Source: Ligilactobacillus faecis | GTDB taxonomy: Bacteria; Bacillota; Bacilli; Lactobacillales; Lactobacillaceae | Assembly (NCBI RefSeq): GCF_029889745.1 | Contig: NZ_CP123639.1 | Coordinates: 1,469,501-1,533,500 of the forward strand | DNA: 64,000 nucleotides | Reading direction: 5' to 3' | Part shown: positions 13,401-22,500 of the stretch, piece after piece | Position numbering within the stretch: the first letter of the stretch is position 1 | Layout of the letters: each line of letters opens with the position of its first letter | The notes under the pieces: model-generated | Seen by the model: only the letters and a program-made list of their open reading frames with translations | Told to the model about the DNA's origin: nothing | The model's database searches: none | Made by a program: the position numbers and the translations under genes

Positions 13401-16400
13401 CCAAATATTCCAGGAATGACGCCAGAAGTACCAACGATCACTCCAGAAGATCCAGGGGAAGATACAAAAGTCGTTTACAACTATGATGATCAAAAAGCAA
13501 CGATCAATTATATCGATGAAACGACAGGACAACAGTTAGGTTCAGATAGTGTTACAGGTAGAAATAACGTCAAGATCGAATATACGACGGTGGGCAAGAT
13601 CAATGAGCTGACAAATAAGGGGTACGTGTTAGTAAGTGATGGTTTCCCAACAGATGCGACCTTTGATAATGATAAGAATGTCGATCAGATCTTTGAGGTT
13701 ATCTTGAAACACGGAGAAAAACCAGTTGGACCAAATGATCCACACGAACCGGAAACTCCAGTGAACCCTAACGATCCAGATCCAAACGGACCAAAATGGC
13801 CTACAAAGGATCAATACCGCAAAGACTACATCTCAACGATCACTTATGTTGATGAACAAGGTAATAAGGTTGCAGATGACAATGTGCAAACATCTACATG
13901 GACTCGGACATTGATCATTGACACAGTGACAGGAGAAGTCAAGAACCCTAACGAAGCTTGGACGGCTGACAAGTCACAATATGATGCAGTCAAATCTCCA
14001 GTCGTTGAAGGTTACTACGCTGATAAAGCAGTCGTAAACGCTAAAGACACAGTGCAAGAAAACTTGAGTGAACAAGTTGTTTACCGTCCATTAGGCAAGA
14101 TCGTTCCGGTAGATCCAGATGGTAATCCGATTCCAGATGTACCAAATCCACAGTATCCAAATGATCCGACTGATCCAAGTAAGACGACCCCAGATCAACC
14201 AGTACCAAATATTCCAGGAATGACGCCAGAAGTACCGACGATCACTCCAGAAGATCCAGGGAAAGATACAAAAGTCGTTTACAACTATGATGACCAAAAA
14301 GCAACGATCGATTATATCGATGAAACGACAGGACAACAGTTAGGTTCAGATAGTGTTACAGGCAAAAATAACGCCAAGATCGAATATACGACGGTGGGCA
14401 AGATCAATGAGTTGACAAATAAAGGGTATGTGTTAGTAAGTGATGGTTTCCCAGCTGACGCAATGTTTGATAACGATAAAAATACAGATCAAGTCTTTGA
14501 AGTTATCTTAAAACATGGAGAAAAACCAGTTGGACCAAATGATCCACACGAACCAAACACACCGATCAACCCTAACGATCCAGATCCAAATGGACCAAAA
14601 TGGCCAGCTAAAGATCAATACAGCAAAGACTATACATCAACGATCATTTATGTTGATGAACAAGGTAACAAAGTTGCTGAAGATAATGTGCAAACATCAA
14701 CATGGACGCGGACGTTATTCATCGATACGGTAACAGGAGAAGTCAAGAACCCTAACGAAGCGTGGACAGCTGACAAGTCACAATATGATGCAGTCAAATC
14801 TCCAGTTGTTGAAGGGTACTATGTTGATAAAGCAGTCGTAAACGCTAAAGACACAGTGCAAGAAAACTTGAGTGAACAAGTCGTTTACCGGCCATTAGGC
14901 AAGATCGTTCCAGTAGATCCAGATGGGAATCCGATCCCAGATGTACCAAATCCACAGTATCCAAATGATCCGACTGATCCAAGTAAGACGACCCCAGATC
15001 AACCAGTACCAAATATTCCAGGAATGACGCCAGAAGTACCGACGATCACTCCAGAAGATCCAGGGAAAGATACAAAAGTCGTTTACAACTATGATGATCA
15101 AAAAGCAACGATCAATTATATCGATGAAACGACAGGACAACAGTTAGGTTCAGATAGTGTTACAGGTAGAAATAACGCCAAGATCGAATATACGACGGTG
15201 GCCAAGATCAATGAGTTGACAAGCAAAGGGTACGTGTTAGTAAGTGATGGTTTCCCAACAGATGCGACCTTTGATAATGATAAGAATGTCGATCAGATCT
15301 TTGAGGTTATCTTGAAACACGGTCGTTTAGAAGAAAATGGTGAAACAAAGACGATCAAACAAACTATTAATTATGTCTATGGCAATGGTCCTCTGAAGGG
15401 TGGGCAAGTCGCACAGACATATGAAAAAGATTACGTCTTTACTTCAAGAAATACGTTGGATGCAGTAACTAAAGAGGTTTTGGCTACAACATGGAGTCCA
15501 GCGCAAACGACAGAAGCGGTTGAAAGTCCAACAGTTGCAGGATATGTGGCAGATAAAGCGACAGTTGGTGCAACTCAGCTCGACCATAATAGCGCAAACT
15601 TAAAAGATACGATCAATTACTATGTTGGGGAGCAACTGGTGACGATCCACTATATTGACGTTAACGGTGCAAAGACCAAAAATACTGGATATACTCCAAG
15701 TGATGGGAAAGAGATCGTTGACTTTATCCAACACTTAAGTGGTGAAGCCGGGACAAAATACAGCAACAGACTTAAGGATTATAGTGCAAAAGGTTATGAG
15801 TTAGTCTACGCACAGTCTGAAGCTAGTGAAGGTATGTTTGATGAAGATACGAATAAACAGCAAGATTACTATGTTTATCTAGATCACGGGACAAAAACAA
15901 CTACAGGGGTCCCAGTAACTATTACTGATACAGTCAACTATATTTACGGTAATGGTCCACATAAAGGCGAACCAGCTTTTCCACCTAGTGTGGTAGAGAA
16001 AGTCTTTACGCCGACATATGTGATCGATAAGGTAACTGGTGAGACGATCGAAACTGTATGGAATGGTGATGGGACGATAGATCCAAGTGTTGTTCCGACT
16101 TTAGATGGATATACACCAGATAAACTAGTAGTGGCTGGGAGAGTATTGACACCAGATATGAAAGATCAAAGTCAGACAGTATACTATTATGTTGCGAGTG
16201 AACTAGATATCCCAGAGACTCCATCAACACCGACAACTGTTGGTGAAGAGGAAGAAAGTAGCCAGAAAGTTCAGGTAAATCAAAGACAAGTACCATCAGA
16301 AGGTTCAAAACAAGTTTTGGATCAAAAACAGATCGTGAATCGGGAAGTTGTAGGCGAATTACCACAAACTGGTGATGAAGATGATAAAGAATCAATATTA

Positions 16401-16481
16401 CTTGGTCTAGGATTACTAAGTGGCGCTGCCTTGTTAGGTGCCACAGAACTAGGTCAAAGAAAGCGAAAAAAAAGGAACTAG
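1404..16481 (+). CDS. Giant LPxTG mucin-binding adhesin with KxYKxGKxW-type signal
   Basis: This 5,025-residue surface protein is probably an adhesin that binds mucus or host glycans. Residues about 20-50 carry a long signal peptide with the KxYKxxKxW motif (YKLYKRKKMWVVAG) ending near VSADE. Residues about 50-280 are a Glu/Ser/Thr-rich stalk. Residues about 290-1400 form a large non-repeated region likely to hold the ligand-binding domains. Residues 1966-3835 are five copies of a 374-residue MucBP/Mub-like repeat, and 3836-4639 are three copies of a proline-rich 268-residue repeat. A diverged repeat follows. LPQTG is at 4986-4990, then a hydrophobic segment and the basic tail RKRKKRN for sortase anchoring. 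Start: GGGGGAGA precedes ATG 1404. The KxYKxGKxW signal is often linked to accessory Sec export, but no SecA2/SecY2 gene is in the window. Function is by family resemblance. Confidence 0.93.
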   Translation: MIRYNANSRLFKYTTDEKKRYKLYKRKKMWVVAGMSIFSTASLVQQVSADETSATNTPVQNETKEADKLDKTTDVSEVEESVSLSQEVDLLDDKREQASEVSGQVAIDETQTTSGQTQGTEESVDVSKVGQSQEEATNQEITETETAVSDEQSVPKDQGESVQVQADTVAKKVSEPTEEPKAKKDEVAEQSSESRSSDNKVQATAEDIVADNDVTEIKTDTSATSSDQKQEAEPAKVQSQVNGLQQTEESLAFLELEKDLAPLKRTARSVSTNKLETSLLATTASAEPQIASATDGRSIGLTSLTQGDAKGSLSAPKVLDDGSKEYTYDAKNSADNQGKLGMAVTYTGKKGDKFSMVIAPKGFDYRPVNFSYKENPAYTMQPTGNPKKEYTNDGVYTITWTIDDVPDNVSVTRTQTIPAVFFFNQDRRYSSVSDPYLPYVNNSGKTIEKTYHGGESFDISFLINGEAAPADTRNEIVYKLGEIIPDVKVTPKPNAAMDSANAKTIRTINENYLYFASVFWGKDGYVGNGSLKLSVPVPEHFLLDEVATKEYIKKSTVEYTSNYVEGLASITQPGGEGTPIIIDFPKIMALYEYAPVSADGIPFIGRYTSEQTTGESGQISGWYDVGDGGKHYFGQTNIDTGEALDANRAVKQSKSFNETVLSKNDPNVHENYSIDVLYANVRADTLIEEDRAGGWVQGYTNMTPVGGPMSANVPILEKGAPYAPVLYSVGLRGTGLTSFTPTYHFDFPAEITTTGIVVPLNNVSGDYADFGSYNPAQTGYTVVVTGEDGSKITQRLQAGESYNPTTGVIDHFGEFSNGAKLADGVKVSAYDVTPDVPYYANATMISGNFSSGLHDVRSGHINILGYLNDSAQYDKEYTTNISISSESKKGNRKIIFKATKDEVRNLPITAELPTSGGFGNDQSVYNLGDVLTLSLNAGGTLSNTSIYRPGTNLDAGGILEGKPNKTATDLPGGKWQAPTQIIYKKVKDPIVYFTVPDQMEITRVSGSNSFYTVKSAQGDVPKPKISRKHNSDGQEVIILDWTGTGFELGPTDSVSVNVQVRSDALNGFDTNRTTETLYAYEDKANNKTLDLYTAAQLQEMGVSTEGLRAYIPNVTSDRNTSWIQVGGDFSNSDLPDSYKTKLKFDDGESVDTMMVLPGNNNGYLRIVAPIEIRPVPMIKGTADVGLDSDGLNYPNQDYVELNGNRIGLQELQFGMINNTPDPLKGVISVMNLPQAGIADGNNPNATQDFTLNISGSGSLSVDPTNNSANDAHTVYYSTQLATLNADGTTLTFTDGSTWSRGQALPSQLKTADQVTDWSTIKSLVLYVPSLSESNKIVYKFDAYSPTSEHNMSKKVTLLQVMGYENQQYLNTGFVTDAYATYATLKIVDQDGNQINGYKDIQGKAILDQDTGEYTIENGDLFGEAGKALVLDPPGTITGYKFIRSKTLPNETLEADGSTVITRVYQVDKARLLEGALSGTELATATGDPQANTGSNFQEDPTGVSAISFSVTDAQLARKGYHYTITVVDHNGKLLTDVDGRSEYDTLAEALVAQGTFDSVSDASGATQNFIVNYVGDFQKAVIISKNDPAKELPTTVAGAENFTPFYSDGVTGGIMFYGKDGSPVLSDATTLANGTLAFKRQNYKYTVIAPDGKEYSSLDAALAAKLTFDNTENTGNTDTDIQVYEIKYVEDLQTLRVTVIDDQGTKTDAGYTPVTLVDKQELGNGLSNSEVSASTKSDYENIIERYKAAGYVVVSQDPVPDNYDNDPTVDQTLVVHLRHDTEDKAGSSVTLTEKINYLYASGIHKGDVAAPMYTSQPITFTSVDTIDKVTKEVINTVWSSPQTFVEVQSPTVSGYTPDKAKIESINVTHETPESDLSFTVYYAPEQQVLNYQVIDDTENKELVPVTLLGTGESESDVPLSIYQRYQKIADEYEKQGYIVVSMPELPDKYDSDSSVDQLVVIHLSHGRLEENGETKTIKQTIRYVYGNGPKQGEEAARTYEKDYVFTSRNTLDAVTKAVLTTVWSAPQTTLEVTSPTVVGYVADKASVGSQSLTHESTDLNDVVTYTAGIQTVKVHYVDVYGVERGTGYTPTSGTELTAQLQTLTGEADQSYTNTLWNYAQAGYELAEAQPEASTGTFDTDPSVDQNYYVYLTHTLRDVEGTPVNVTRVVNYVYSNGPKAGQRAADSVTETKTFVPTYKVDQVTKQNVGDPIWNPATDTFVAVTSPTIAGYTADKAVVEAQTVTSASQNSEVTVYYNANQQVLTYTVIDDGDNGKVLENEVRLAVGASSSVIGASVLQDYQRIINGYVDKGYVLVSQDSLPATFDDNDDVDQNVVIHLNHGRLEENGETKTIKQTISYVYGNGPKQGEEAARTYTKDYVFTSRNTLDAVTKAVLTTVWSEPQTTLEVTSPTIAGYVADKTSVGSQSLTHESTDLNDVVTYTAGTQTVKVHYVDVYGVEKGTGYTPTSGTELTAQLQTLTGEADQSYTNTLWNYAQAGYELVEAQPEASAGTFDTDPSVDQNYYVYLTHTLRDVEGTPVNVTRVVNYVYSNGPKAGQRAADSVTETKTFVPTYKVDQVTKQNVGDPIWNPATDTFVAVTSPTIAGYTADKAVVEAQTVTSASQNSEVTVYYNANQQVLTYTVIDDGDNGKVLENKVRLAVGDSSSVIGASVLQDYQRIINGYVDQGYVLVSQDSLPATFDDNDDVDQNVVIHLNHGRLEENGETKTIKQTIRYVYGNGPKQGEEAARTYTKDYVFTSRNTLDAVTKAVLTTVWSDPQTTLEVTSPTVAGYVADKTSVGSQSLTHESTDLNDVVTYTAGTQTVKVHYVDVYGVEKGTGYTPTSGTELTAQLQTLTGEADQSYTNTLWNYGQAGYELAEAQPEASAGTFDADPSVDQNYYVYLTHTLRDVEGTPVNVTRVVNYVYSNGPKAGQRAADSVTETKTFVPTYKVDQVTKQNVGDPVWNPATDTFVAVTSPTIAGYTADKAVVEAQTVTSASQNSEVTVYYNTNQQVLTYTVIDDGENGRVLENEVRLAVGDSSSVIGASVLQDYQWIIKGYVDQGYVLVSQDSLPATFDDNDDVDQNVVIHLNHGRLEENGETKTIKQTIRYVYGNGPKQGEEAARTYTKDYVFTSRNTLDAVTKAVLTTVWSEPQTTLEVTSTTIAGYVADKTSVGSQSLTHESTDLNDVVTYTAGIQTVKVHYVDVYGVEKGTGYTPTSGTELTAQLQTLTGEADQSYTNTLWNYGQAGYELVEAQPEASAGTFDADPSVDQNYYVYLTHTLRDVEGTPVNVTRVVNYVYSNGPKAGQRAVDSVTETKTFVPTYKVDQVTKQNVGDPIWNPATDTFVAVTSPTIAGYTADKAVVEAQTVTSASQNSEVTVYYSANEQVLTYTVIDDGDNGKVLENEVRLAVGASSSVIGASVLQDYQRIINGYVDQGYVLVSQDSLPATFDDNDDVDQNVVIHLNHGRLEENGETKTIKQTIRYVYGNGPKQGEEAARTYTKDYVFTSRNTLDAVTKAVLTTVWSEPQTTLEVTSPTIAGYVADKTSVGSQSLTHESTDLNDVVTYTAGIQTVKVHYVDVYGVEKGTGYTPTSGTELTAQLQTLTGEADQSYTNTLWNYEQAGYELAEAQPEASAGTFDADPSVDQNYYVYLTHTLRDVEGTPVNVTRVVNYVYSNGPKAGQRAADSVTETKTFVPTYKVDQVTKQNVGDPVWNPATDTFVAVTSPTIAGYTADKAVVEAQTVTSASQNSEVTVYYSANQQVLTYTVIDDGDNGKILENKERLAVGASSSVIGASVLQDYQWIINGYVDKGYVLVSQDRLPATFDDNDDVDQNVVIHLKHGEKPVGPNDPHEPETPVNPNDPDPNGPKWPTKDRYSKEYTATITYVDEQGNKVAEDNMQTSTWTRTLIIDTVTGEVKNPNEAWTADKSQYDAVKSPVIEGYYADKAVVNAKDTVQENLSEQVVYRPLGKIVPVDPDGNPIPDVPNPQYPNDPTDPSKTTPDQPVPNIPGMTPEVPTITPEDPGEDTKVVYNYDDQKATINYIDETTGQQLGSDSVTGRNNVKIEYTTVGKINELTNKGYVLVSDGFPTDATFDNDKNVDQIFEVILKHGEKPVGPNDPHEPETPVNPNDPDPNGPKWPTKDQYRKDYISTITYVDEQGNKVADDNVQTSTWTRTLIIDTVTGEVKNPNEAWTADKSQYDAVKSPVVEGYYADKAVVNAKDTVQENLSEQVVYRPLGKIVPVDPDGNPIPDVPNPQYPNDPTDPSKTTPDQPVPNIPGMTPEVPTITPEDPGKDTKVVYNYDDQKATIDYIDETTGQQLGSDSVTGKNNAKIEYTTVGKINELTNKGYVLVSDGFPADAMFDNDKNTDQVFEVILKHGEKPVGPNDPHEPNTPINPNDPDPNGPKWPAKDQYSKDYTSTIIYVDEQGNKVAEDNVQTSTWTRTLFIDTVTGEVKNPNEAWTADKSQYDAVKSPVVEGYYVDKAVVNAKDTVQENLSEQVVYRPLGKIVPVDPDGNPIPDVPNPQYPNDPTDPSKTTPDQPVPNIPGMTPEVPTITPEDPGKDTKVVYNYDDQKATINYIDETTGQQLGSDSVTGRNNAKIEYTTVAKINELTSKGYVLVSDGFPTDATFDNDKNVDQIFEVILKHGRLEENGETKTIKQTINYVYGNGPLKGGQVAQTYEKDYVFTSRNTLDAVTKEVLATTWSPAQTTEAVESPTVAGYVADKATVGATQLDHNSANLKDTINYYVGEQLVTIHYIDVNGAKTKNTGYTPSDGKEIVDFIQHLSGEAGTKYSNRLKDYSAKGYELVYAQSEASEGMFDEDTNKQQDYYVYLDHGTKTTTGVPVTITDTVNYIYGNGPHKGEPAFPPSVVEKVFTPTYVIDKVTGETIETVWNGDGTIDPSVVPTLDGYTPDKLVVAGRVLTPDMKDQSQTVYYYVASELDIPETPSTPTTVGEEEESSQKVQVNQRQVPSEGSKQVLDQKQIVNREVVGELPQTGDEDDKESILLGLGLLSGAALLGATELGQRKRKKRN
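7299..12908 (+). repeat. Five tandem 1,122-bp repeats inside the adhesin gene
   Basis: The marker GGTCGTTTAGAAGAAAA recurs (with synonymous changes) at 7299, 8421, 9543, 10665 and 11787, exactly 1,122 bp apart. Each unit encodes 374 residues made of three related sub-domains that contain VNYVYSNGP or ISYVYGNGP, typical of Mub/MucBP mucin-binding repeats. Copies differ mostly by scattered single-base changes. A diverged copy precedes the array (about 6740-7298) and another follows the 804-bp array (15321 to about 16200). Confidence 0.95.
12909..15320 (+). repeat. Three tandem 804-bp repeats inside the adhesin gene
   Basis: The start GGAGAAAAACCAGTTGGACC occurs at 12909, 13713 and 14517, 804 bp apart, and the array ends exactly at 15320 where the first repeat type resumes. 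Each 268-residue unit has a Pro/Asn/Asp-rich linker (GPNDPHEP, NPNDPDPNGPKWP), a MucBP-like domain with ITYVDEQGNKV, and a second domain with INYIDETTGQQLG. The proline-rich parts probably act as rigid spacers. Confidence 0.95.
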
Positions 16482-16580
16482 ATCAATAAGTCAGATTTAA
16501 TATATTTAAAGGATGACGGGTGGGTTAGAGGAATTTATTAGTGGTCTAGGAACATGTTATACAAAGGACGTGAGATATTA

Positions 16581-19500
16581 GTGAAAAGATATAAGTATGA
16601 TCAATTACGTAAGGCTCAACCAGAAAAGCTTTATCATAAAATGTATAAGGCGGGGAAGAACTGGGTCGTTATGGGATTGACCGTAGTTGGCTTTGGAATA
16701 TTATTTCCATCTTTAGCTAAAGCGGATACACAAGAAGACGTTCAAAAAACAGAAAATGTCCATGATGATCCAAATGAGGCAAACAATGAAAGTTCTTTGT
16801 CGATACAAGAAAACGATCAAATAAGGCAATTGGCACCTACTGAGGTGAAAGAAACAGATAAGCCAACTGTGACTTCAGATGATCCTACGAATGCTCAACA
16901 AGTGGATATTAACGATGCTGAAGCAGATAAGGGTATAGTTGAACAGCAAAGTAGTACCTCACAAGCAGAAGATCCAGTAGAGATAACTGTTGAACCAGTT
17001 GTTGTAAAAGCAACTATTAATAATGACCAAAATACGGAAGCAATTGAAAATATTTCTACGGAAGCAATTAAGAGAGCACAAGCTGAAAGCCCTGATTATT
17101 CAACACAAAATGCTACACAAGAGTCTGCAGGGGATACTCAAGAACAAGTAGAAACATCTGTAGCAGCTCCAGATCAAGCACAGCAGCCATCTGAAGTTGC
17201 GCCAGAGACAGTAGAAAAAACTACTCAAAATCAAGTTGCCTTTCGAGTTGCTAGTATGCGTGCCGCTACGCAATCTGTAGTTAACGATACTCCTGATGCA
17301 AAAATTGAACAAGAGATCCAAAAGTATATCAAATCAGGCGTGCTTACAAATGCAGATGTATCGACGACACCTATTTTGCCGAATCCAACACTCTTTGACG
17401 ATGCAAGCTTGACAGCTCCACGACCAATTAAGTCACAAACTAGAACGCTATCATATTACGCTCTTTATTATCCTTTTGTTAAACGTTTACAAGATGCGTA
17501 TAGTAAAAAAGATTACAAAGAAGTAATGAATAATCTAGCTATAATGAGAGTTTTTTCGGAGATTGGAAATCAGGAGCAAACTATTCCGATAAAAGAAAGC
17601 TTTAAGTATAAGGCAGATACAGCATTAGCGAGATTCTTCCAATCTTTAGCGGTAATTATCAATGTCGATCAGGATGGCCATATAATCACAGAAACTAGTG
17701 GAAGATTAGGGACTGTTAATTCTATTCTTACAGGAAGTGGTGAGGCGTATCGAGTCGATAGTGGGGCAAAATATGCTCTAGGAGGATTTACTAACGCCGC
17801 TCAAGGACCGGCTAAGGCTAAGCTTGAAATTCAGTTAGGAAAAAATGGGACTGATGACTTATTGGGGTACGATAGTAGTAATGTAGAAACGATTCAGAAC
17901 AATCCAGCTAATAAGTTAGGCCAATATGATTATTTGACTACCGATTATTACCATGCAGATGCTGATCATAATTTAATCAAATATGATGATAATGATCCTA
18001 ATAAGACGAAGTTTGCAGTTATCAATATGTCTAATCCAAAGAGCGCTAGCAATAATGATTACACGATAACATTGGTCGTCAATCGTTATGGAAAAGCTGG
18101 AGTTGAAAAAGCAACAGTGACAACGAAATACGTAGATGAACAAGGAAAAGCAGTTACACCAAGCACGCAAGTGCAAGTACAAGGGAACGTAGGCGATAAG
18201 GTGAGAGTACCAGCAGCGCCAACAGTAACTGGATATACGCTAAAAGCAGTGACGTTCAATGATGCTTCAACAAGTGTCGGAACAGAAGTAACGTTAGCAA
18301 AAGAAAATACCTTGAAGTATGAATACGTAAAAGCAGTTGAAAAAGCAACAGTGACAACGAAATACGTAGATGAACAAGAGAACGCAGTTACACCAAGCAC
18401 ACAAGTGCAAGTACAAGGGAATGTGGGCGACAAGGTGAGAGTACCAGCAGCGCCAACAGTAACTGGATATACGCTAAAAGCAGTGACGTTCAATGATGCT
18501 TCAACAAGTGTCGGAACAGAAGTAACGTTAGCAAAAGAAAATACCTTGAAGTATGAATACGTAAAAGCAGTTGAAAAAGCAACAGTGACAGCGAAATACG
18601 TAGATGAACAAGGGAACGCAGTTACACCAAGCACACAAGTGCAAGTACAAGGGAATGTGGGCGACAAGGTGAGAGTACCAGCAGCGCCAACAGTAACTGG
18701 ATATACGCTAAAAGCAGTGACGTTCAATGATGCTTCAACAAGTGTCGGAACAGAAGTAACGTTAGCAAAAGAAAATACCTTGAAGTATGAATACGTAAAA
18801 GCAGTTGAAAAAGCAACAGTGACAGCGAAATACGTAGATGAACAAGGGAACGCAGTTACACCAAGCACACAAGTGCAAGTACAAGGGAATGTAGGCGACA
18901 AGGTGAGAGTACCAGCAGCGCCAACAGTAACTGGATATACGCTAAAAGCAGTGACGTTCAATGATGCTTCAACAAGTGTCGGAACAGAAGTAACGTTAGC
19001 AAAAGAAAATACCTTGAAGTATGAATACGTAAAAGCAGTTGAAAAAGCAACAGTGACAACGAAATACGTAGATGAACAAGGGAACGCAGTTACACCAAGC
19101 ACGCAAGTGCAAGTACAAGGGAATGTAGGCGACAAGGTGAGAGTACCAGCAGCGCCAACAGTAACTGGATATACGCTAAAAGCAGTGACGTTCAACAATG
19201 CTTCAACAAGTGTCGGAACAGAAGTAACGTTAGCAAAAGAAAATACCTTGAAGTATGAATACGTAAAAGCAGTTGAAAAAGCAACAGTGACAGCGAAATA
19301 CGTAGATGAACAAGGGAACGCAGTTACACCAAGCACACAAGTGCAAGTACAAGGGAACGTAGGCGATAAGGTGAGAGTACCAGCAGCGCCAACAGTAACT
19401 GGATATACGCTAAAAGCAGTGACGTTCAACGATGCTTCAACAAGTGTCGGAACGGAAGTAACGTTAGCAAAAGAAAATACCTTGAAGTATGAATACGTAA

Positions 19501-22500
19501 AAGCAGTTGAAAAAGCAACAGTGACAACGAAATACGTAGATGAACAAGGGAACGCAGTTACACCAAGCACACAAGTGCAAGTACAAGGGAATGTAGGCGA
19601 CAAGGTGAGAGTACCAGCAGCGCCAACAGTAACTGGATATACGCTAAAAGCAGTGACGTTCAACGATGCTTCAACAAGTGTCGGAACAGAAGTAACGTTA
19701 GCAAAAGAAAATACCTTGAAGTATGAATACGTAAAAGCAGTTGAAAAAGCAACAGTGACAGCGAAATACGTAGATGAACAAGGTAATGCAGTTACACCAA
19801 GCACACAAGTGCAAGTACAAGGGAACGTAGGCGATAAGGTGAGAGTACCAGCAGCGCCAACAGTAACTGGATATACGCTAAAAGCAGTGACGTTCAACAA
19901 TGCTTCAACAAGTGTCGGAACAGAAGTAACGTTAGCAAAAGAAAATACCTTGAAGTATGAATACGTAAAAGCAGTTGAAAAAGCAACAGTGACAGCGAAA
20001 TACGTAGATGAACAAGGGAACGCAGTTACACCAAGCACGCAAGTGCAAGTACAAGGGAACGTAGGCGATAAGGTGAGAGTACCAGCAGCGCCAACAGTAA
20101 CTGGATATACGCTAAAAGCAGTGACGTTCAATGATGCTTCAACAAGTGTCGGAACAGAAGTAACGTTAGTAAAAGAAAATACCTTGAAGTATGAATACGT
20201 AAAAGCAGTTGAAAAAGCAACGGTAACAACGAAATACGTAGATGAACAAGGGAACGCAGTTACACCAAGCACGCAAGTGCAAGTACAAGGGAATGTGGAC
20301 GACAAAGTAACAGTGCCGACGGCCCCAGTAGTATCAGGTCATCATGTAGATAGCATCACTTTCAATGGGACAAAAGTCCAAGCAGGAAGTGAAGTAACAC
20401 TGGAAGAAACGAACGAATTGACATATACGTATGTGAAAGACGAAGAACCAGTGGTACCAGAAGCTAAAACGACAGTGAACTATCAAGCAGATGGCAAAGC
20501 AGTGAGCCCACAAGAAAAAGTCGAGCTAAAAGGACAAGTCGGTGATAAGGTAACAGTACCAGAAGCCCCAACAGTTCAAGGACATCATGTAGATAGCATC
20601 ACTTTCAATGGGACAAAAGTCCAAGCAGGAAGTGAAGTAACACTGGAAGAAACGAATGAATTGACATATACGTATGTGAAAGACGAAGAACCAGTGGTAC
20701 CAGAAGCTAAAACGACAGTAAACTATCAAGCAGATGGCAAAGCAGTGAGCCCACAAGAAAAAGTCGAGCTAAAAGGACAAGTCGGTGATAAGGTAACAGT
20801 ACCAGAAGCACCAATAGTTCAAGGACATCATGTAGATAGCATCACTTTCAATGGGACAAAAGTCCAAGCAGGAAGTGAAGTAACACTGGAAGAAACGAAC
20901 GAATTGACATATACGTATGTGAAAGACGAAGAACCAGTGGTACCAGAAGCTAAAACGACAGTGAACTATCAAGCAGATGGCAAAGCAGTGAGCCCACAAG
21001 AAAAAGTCGAGCTAAAAGGACAAGTCGGTGATAAGGTAACAGTACCAGAAGCCCCAACAGTTCAAGGACATCATGTAGATAGCATCACTTTCAATGGGAC
21101 AAAAGTCCAAGCAGGAAGTGAAGTAACACTGGAAGAAACGAATGAATTGACATATACGTATGTGAAAGACGAAGAACCAGTGGTACCAGAAGCTAAAACG
21201 ACAGTAAACTATCAAGCAGATGGCAAAGCAGTGAGCCCACAAGAAAAAGTCGAGCTAAAAGGACAAGTCGGTGATAAGGTAACAGTACCAGAAGCACCAA
21301 TAGTTCAAGGACATCATGTAGATAGCATCACTTTCAATGGGACAAAAGTCCAAGCAGGAAGTGAAGTAACACTGGAAGAAACGAACGAATTGACATATAC
21401 GTATGTGAAAGACGAAGAACCAGTGGTACCAGAAGCTAAAACGACAGTGAACTATCAAGCAGATGGCAAAGCAGTGAGCCCACAAGAAAAAGTCGAGCTA
21501 AAAGGACAAGTTGGCGATAAAGTAACAGTGCCGACGGCCCCAGTAGTATCAGGACATCATGTAGATAGCATCACTTTCAATGGGACAAAAGTCCAAGCAG
21601 GAAGTGAAGTAACACTGGAAGAAACGAACGAATTGACATATACGTATGTGAAAGACGAAGAACCAGTGGTACCAGAAGCTAAAACGACAGTGAACTATCA
21701 AGCAGATGGCAAAGCAGTGAGCCCACAAGAAAAAGTCGAGCTAAAAGGACAAGTCGGTGATAAGGTAACAGTACCAGAAGCCCCAGTAGTATCAGGACAT
21801 CATGTAGATAGCATCACTTTCAATGGGACAAAAGTCCAAGCAGGAAGTGAAGTAACACTGGAAGAAACGAACGAATTGACATATACGTATGTGAAAGACG
21901 AAGAACCAGTGGTACCAGAAGCTAAAACGACAGTGAACTATCAAGCAGATGGCAAAGCAGTGAGCCCACAAGAAAAAGTCGAGCTAAAAGGACAAGTTGG
22001 CGATAAAGTAACAGTGCCGACGGCCCCAGTAGTATCAGGTCATCATGTAGATAGCATCACTTTCAATGGGACAAAAGTCCAAGCAGGTAGTGAAGTAACA
22101 CTGAAAGAAACAAATGAATTGACATATACGTATGTGAAAGATGAAGAACCAGTGGTACCAGAAGCTAAAACGACAGTGAACTATCAAGCAGATGGCAAAG
22201 CAGTGAGCCCACAAGAAAAAGTCGAGCTAAAAGGACAAGTTGGCGATAAAGTAACAGTGCCGACGGCCCCAGTAGTATCAGGACATCATGTAGATAGCAT
22301 CACTTTCAATGGGACAAAAGTCCAAGCAGGTAGTGAAGTAACACTGAAAGAAACAAATGAATTGACATATACGTATGTGAAAGATGAAGAACCAGTGGTA
22401 CCAGAAGCTAAAACGACAGTGAACTATCAAGCAGATGGCAAAGCAGTGAGCCCACAAGAAAAAGTCGAGCTAAAAGGACAAGTTGGCGATAAAGTAACAG

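Noticed and set aside
18086-20305. A 739-codon minus-strand ORF with perfect 78-residue repeats
   Set aside because: It is the mirror of the 234-bp repeats. Because the period is a multiple of three, an antisense frame that is open once stays open in every copy. It has no binding site and a strange Cys/Ser/Thr composition.
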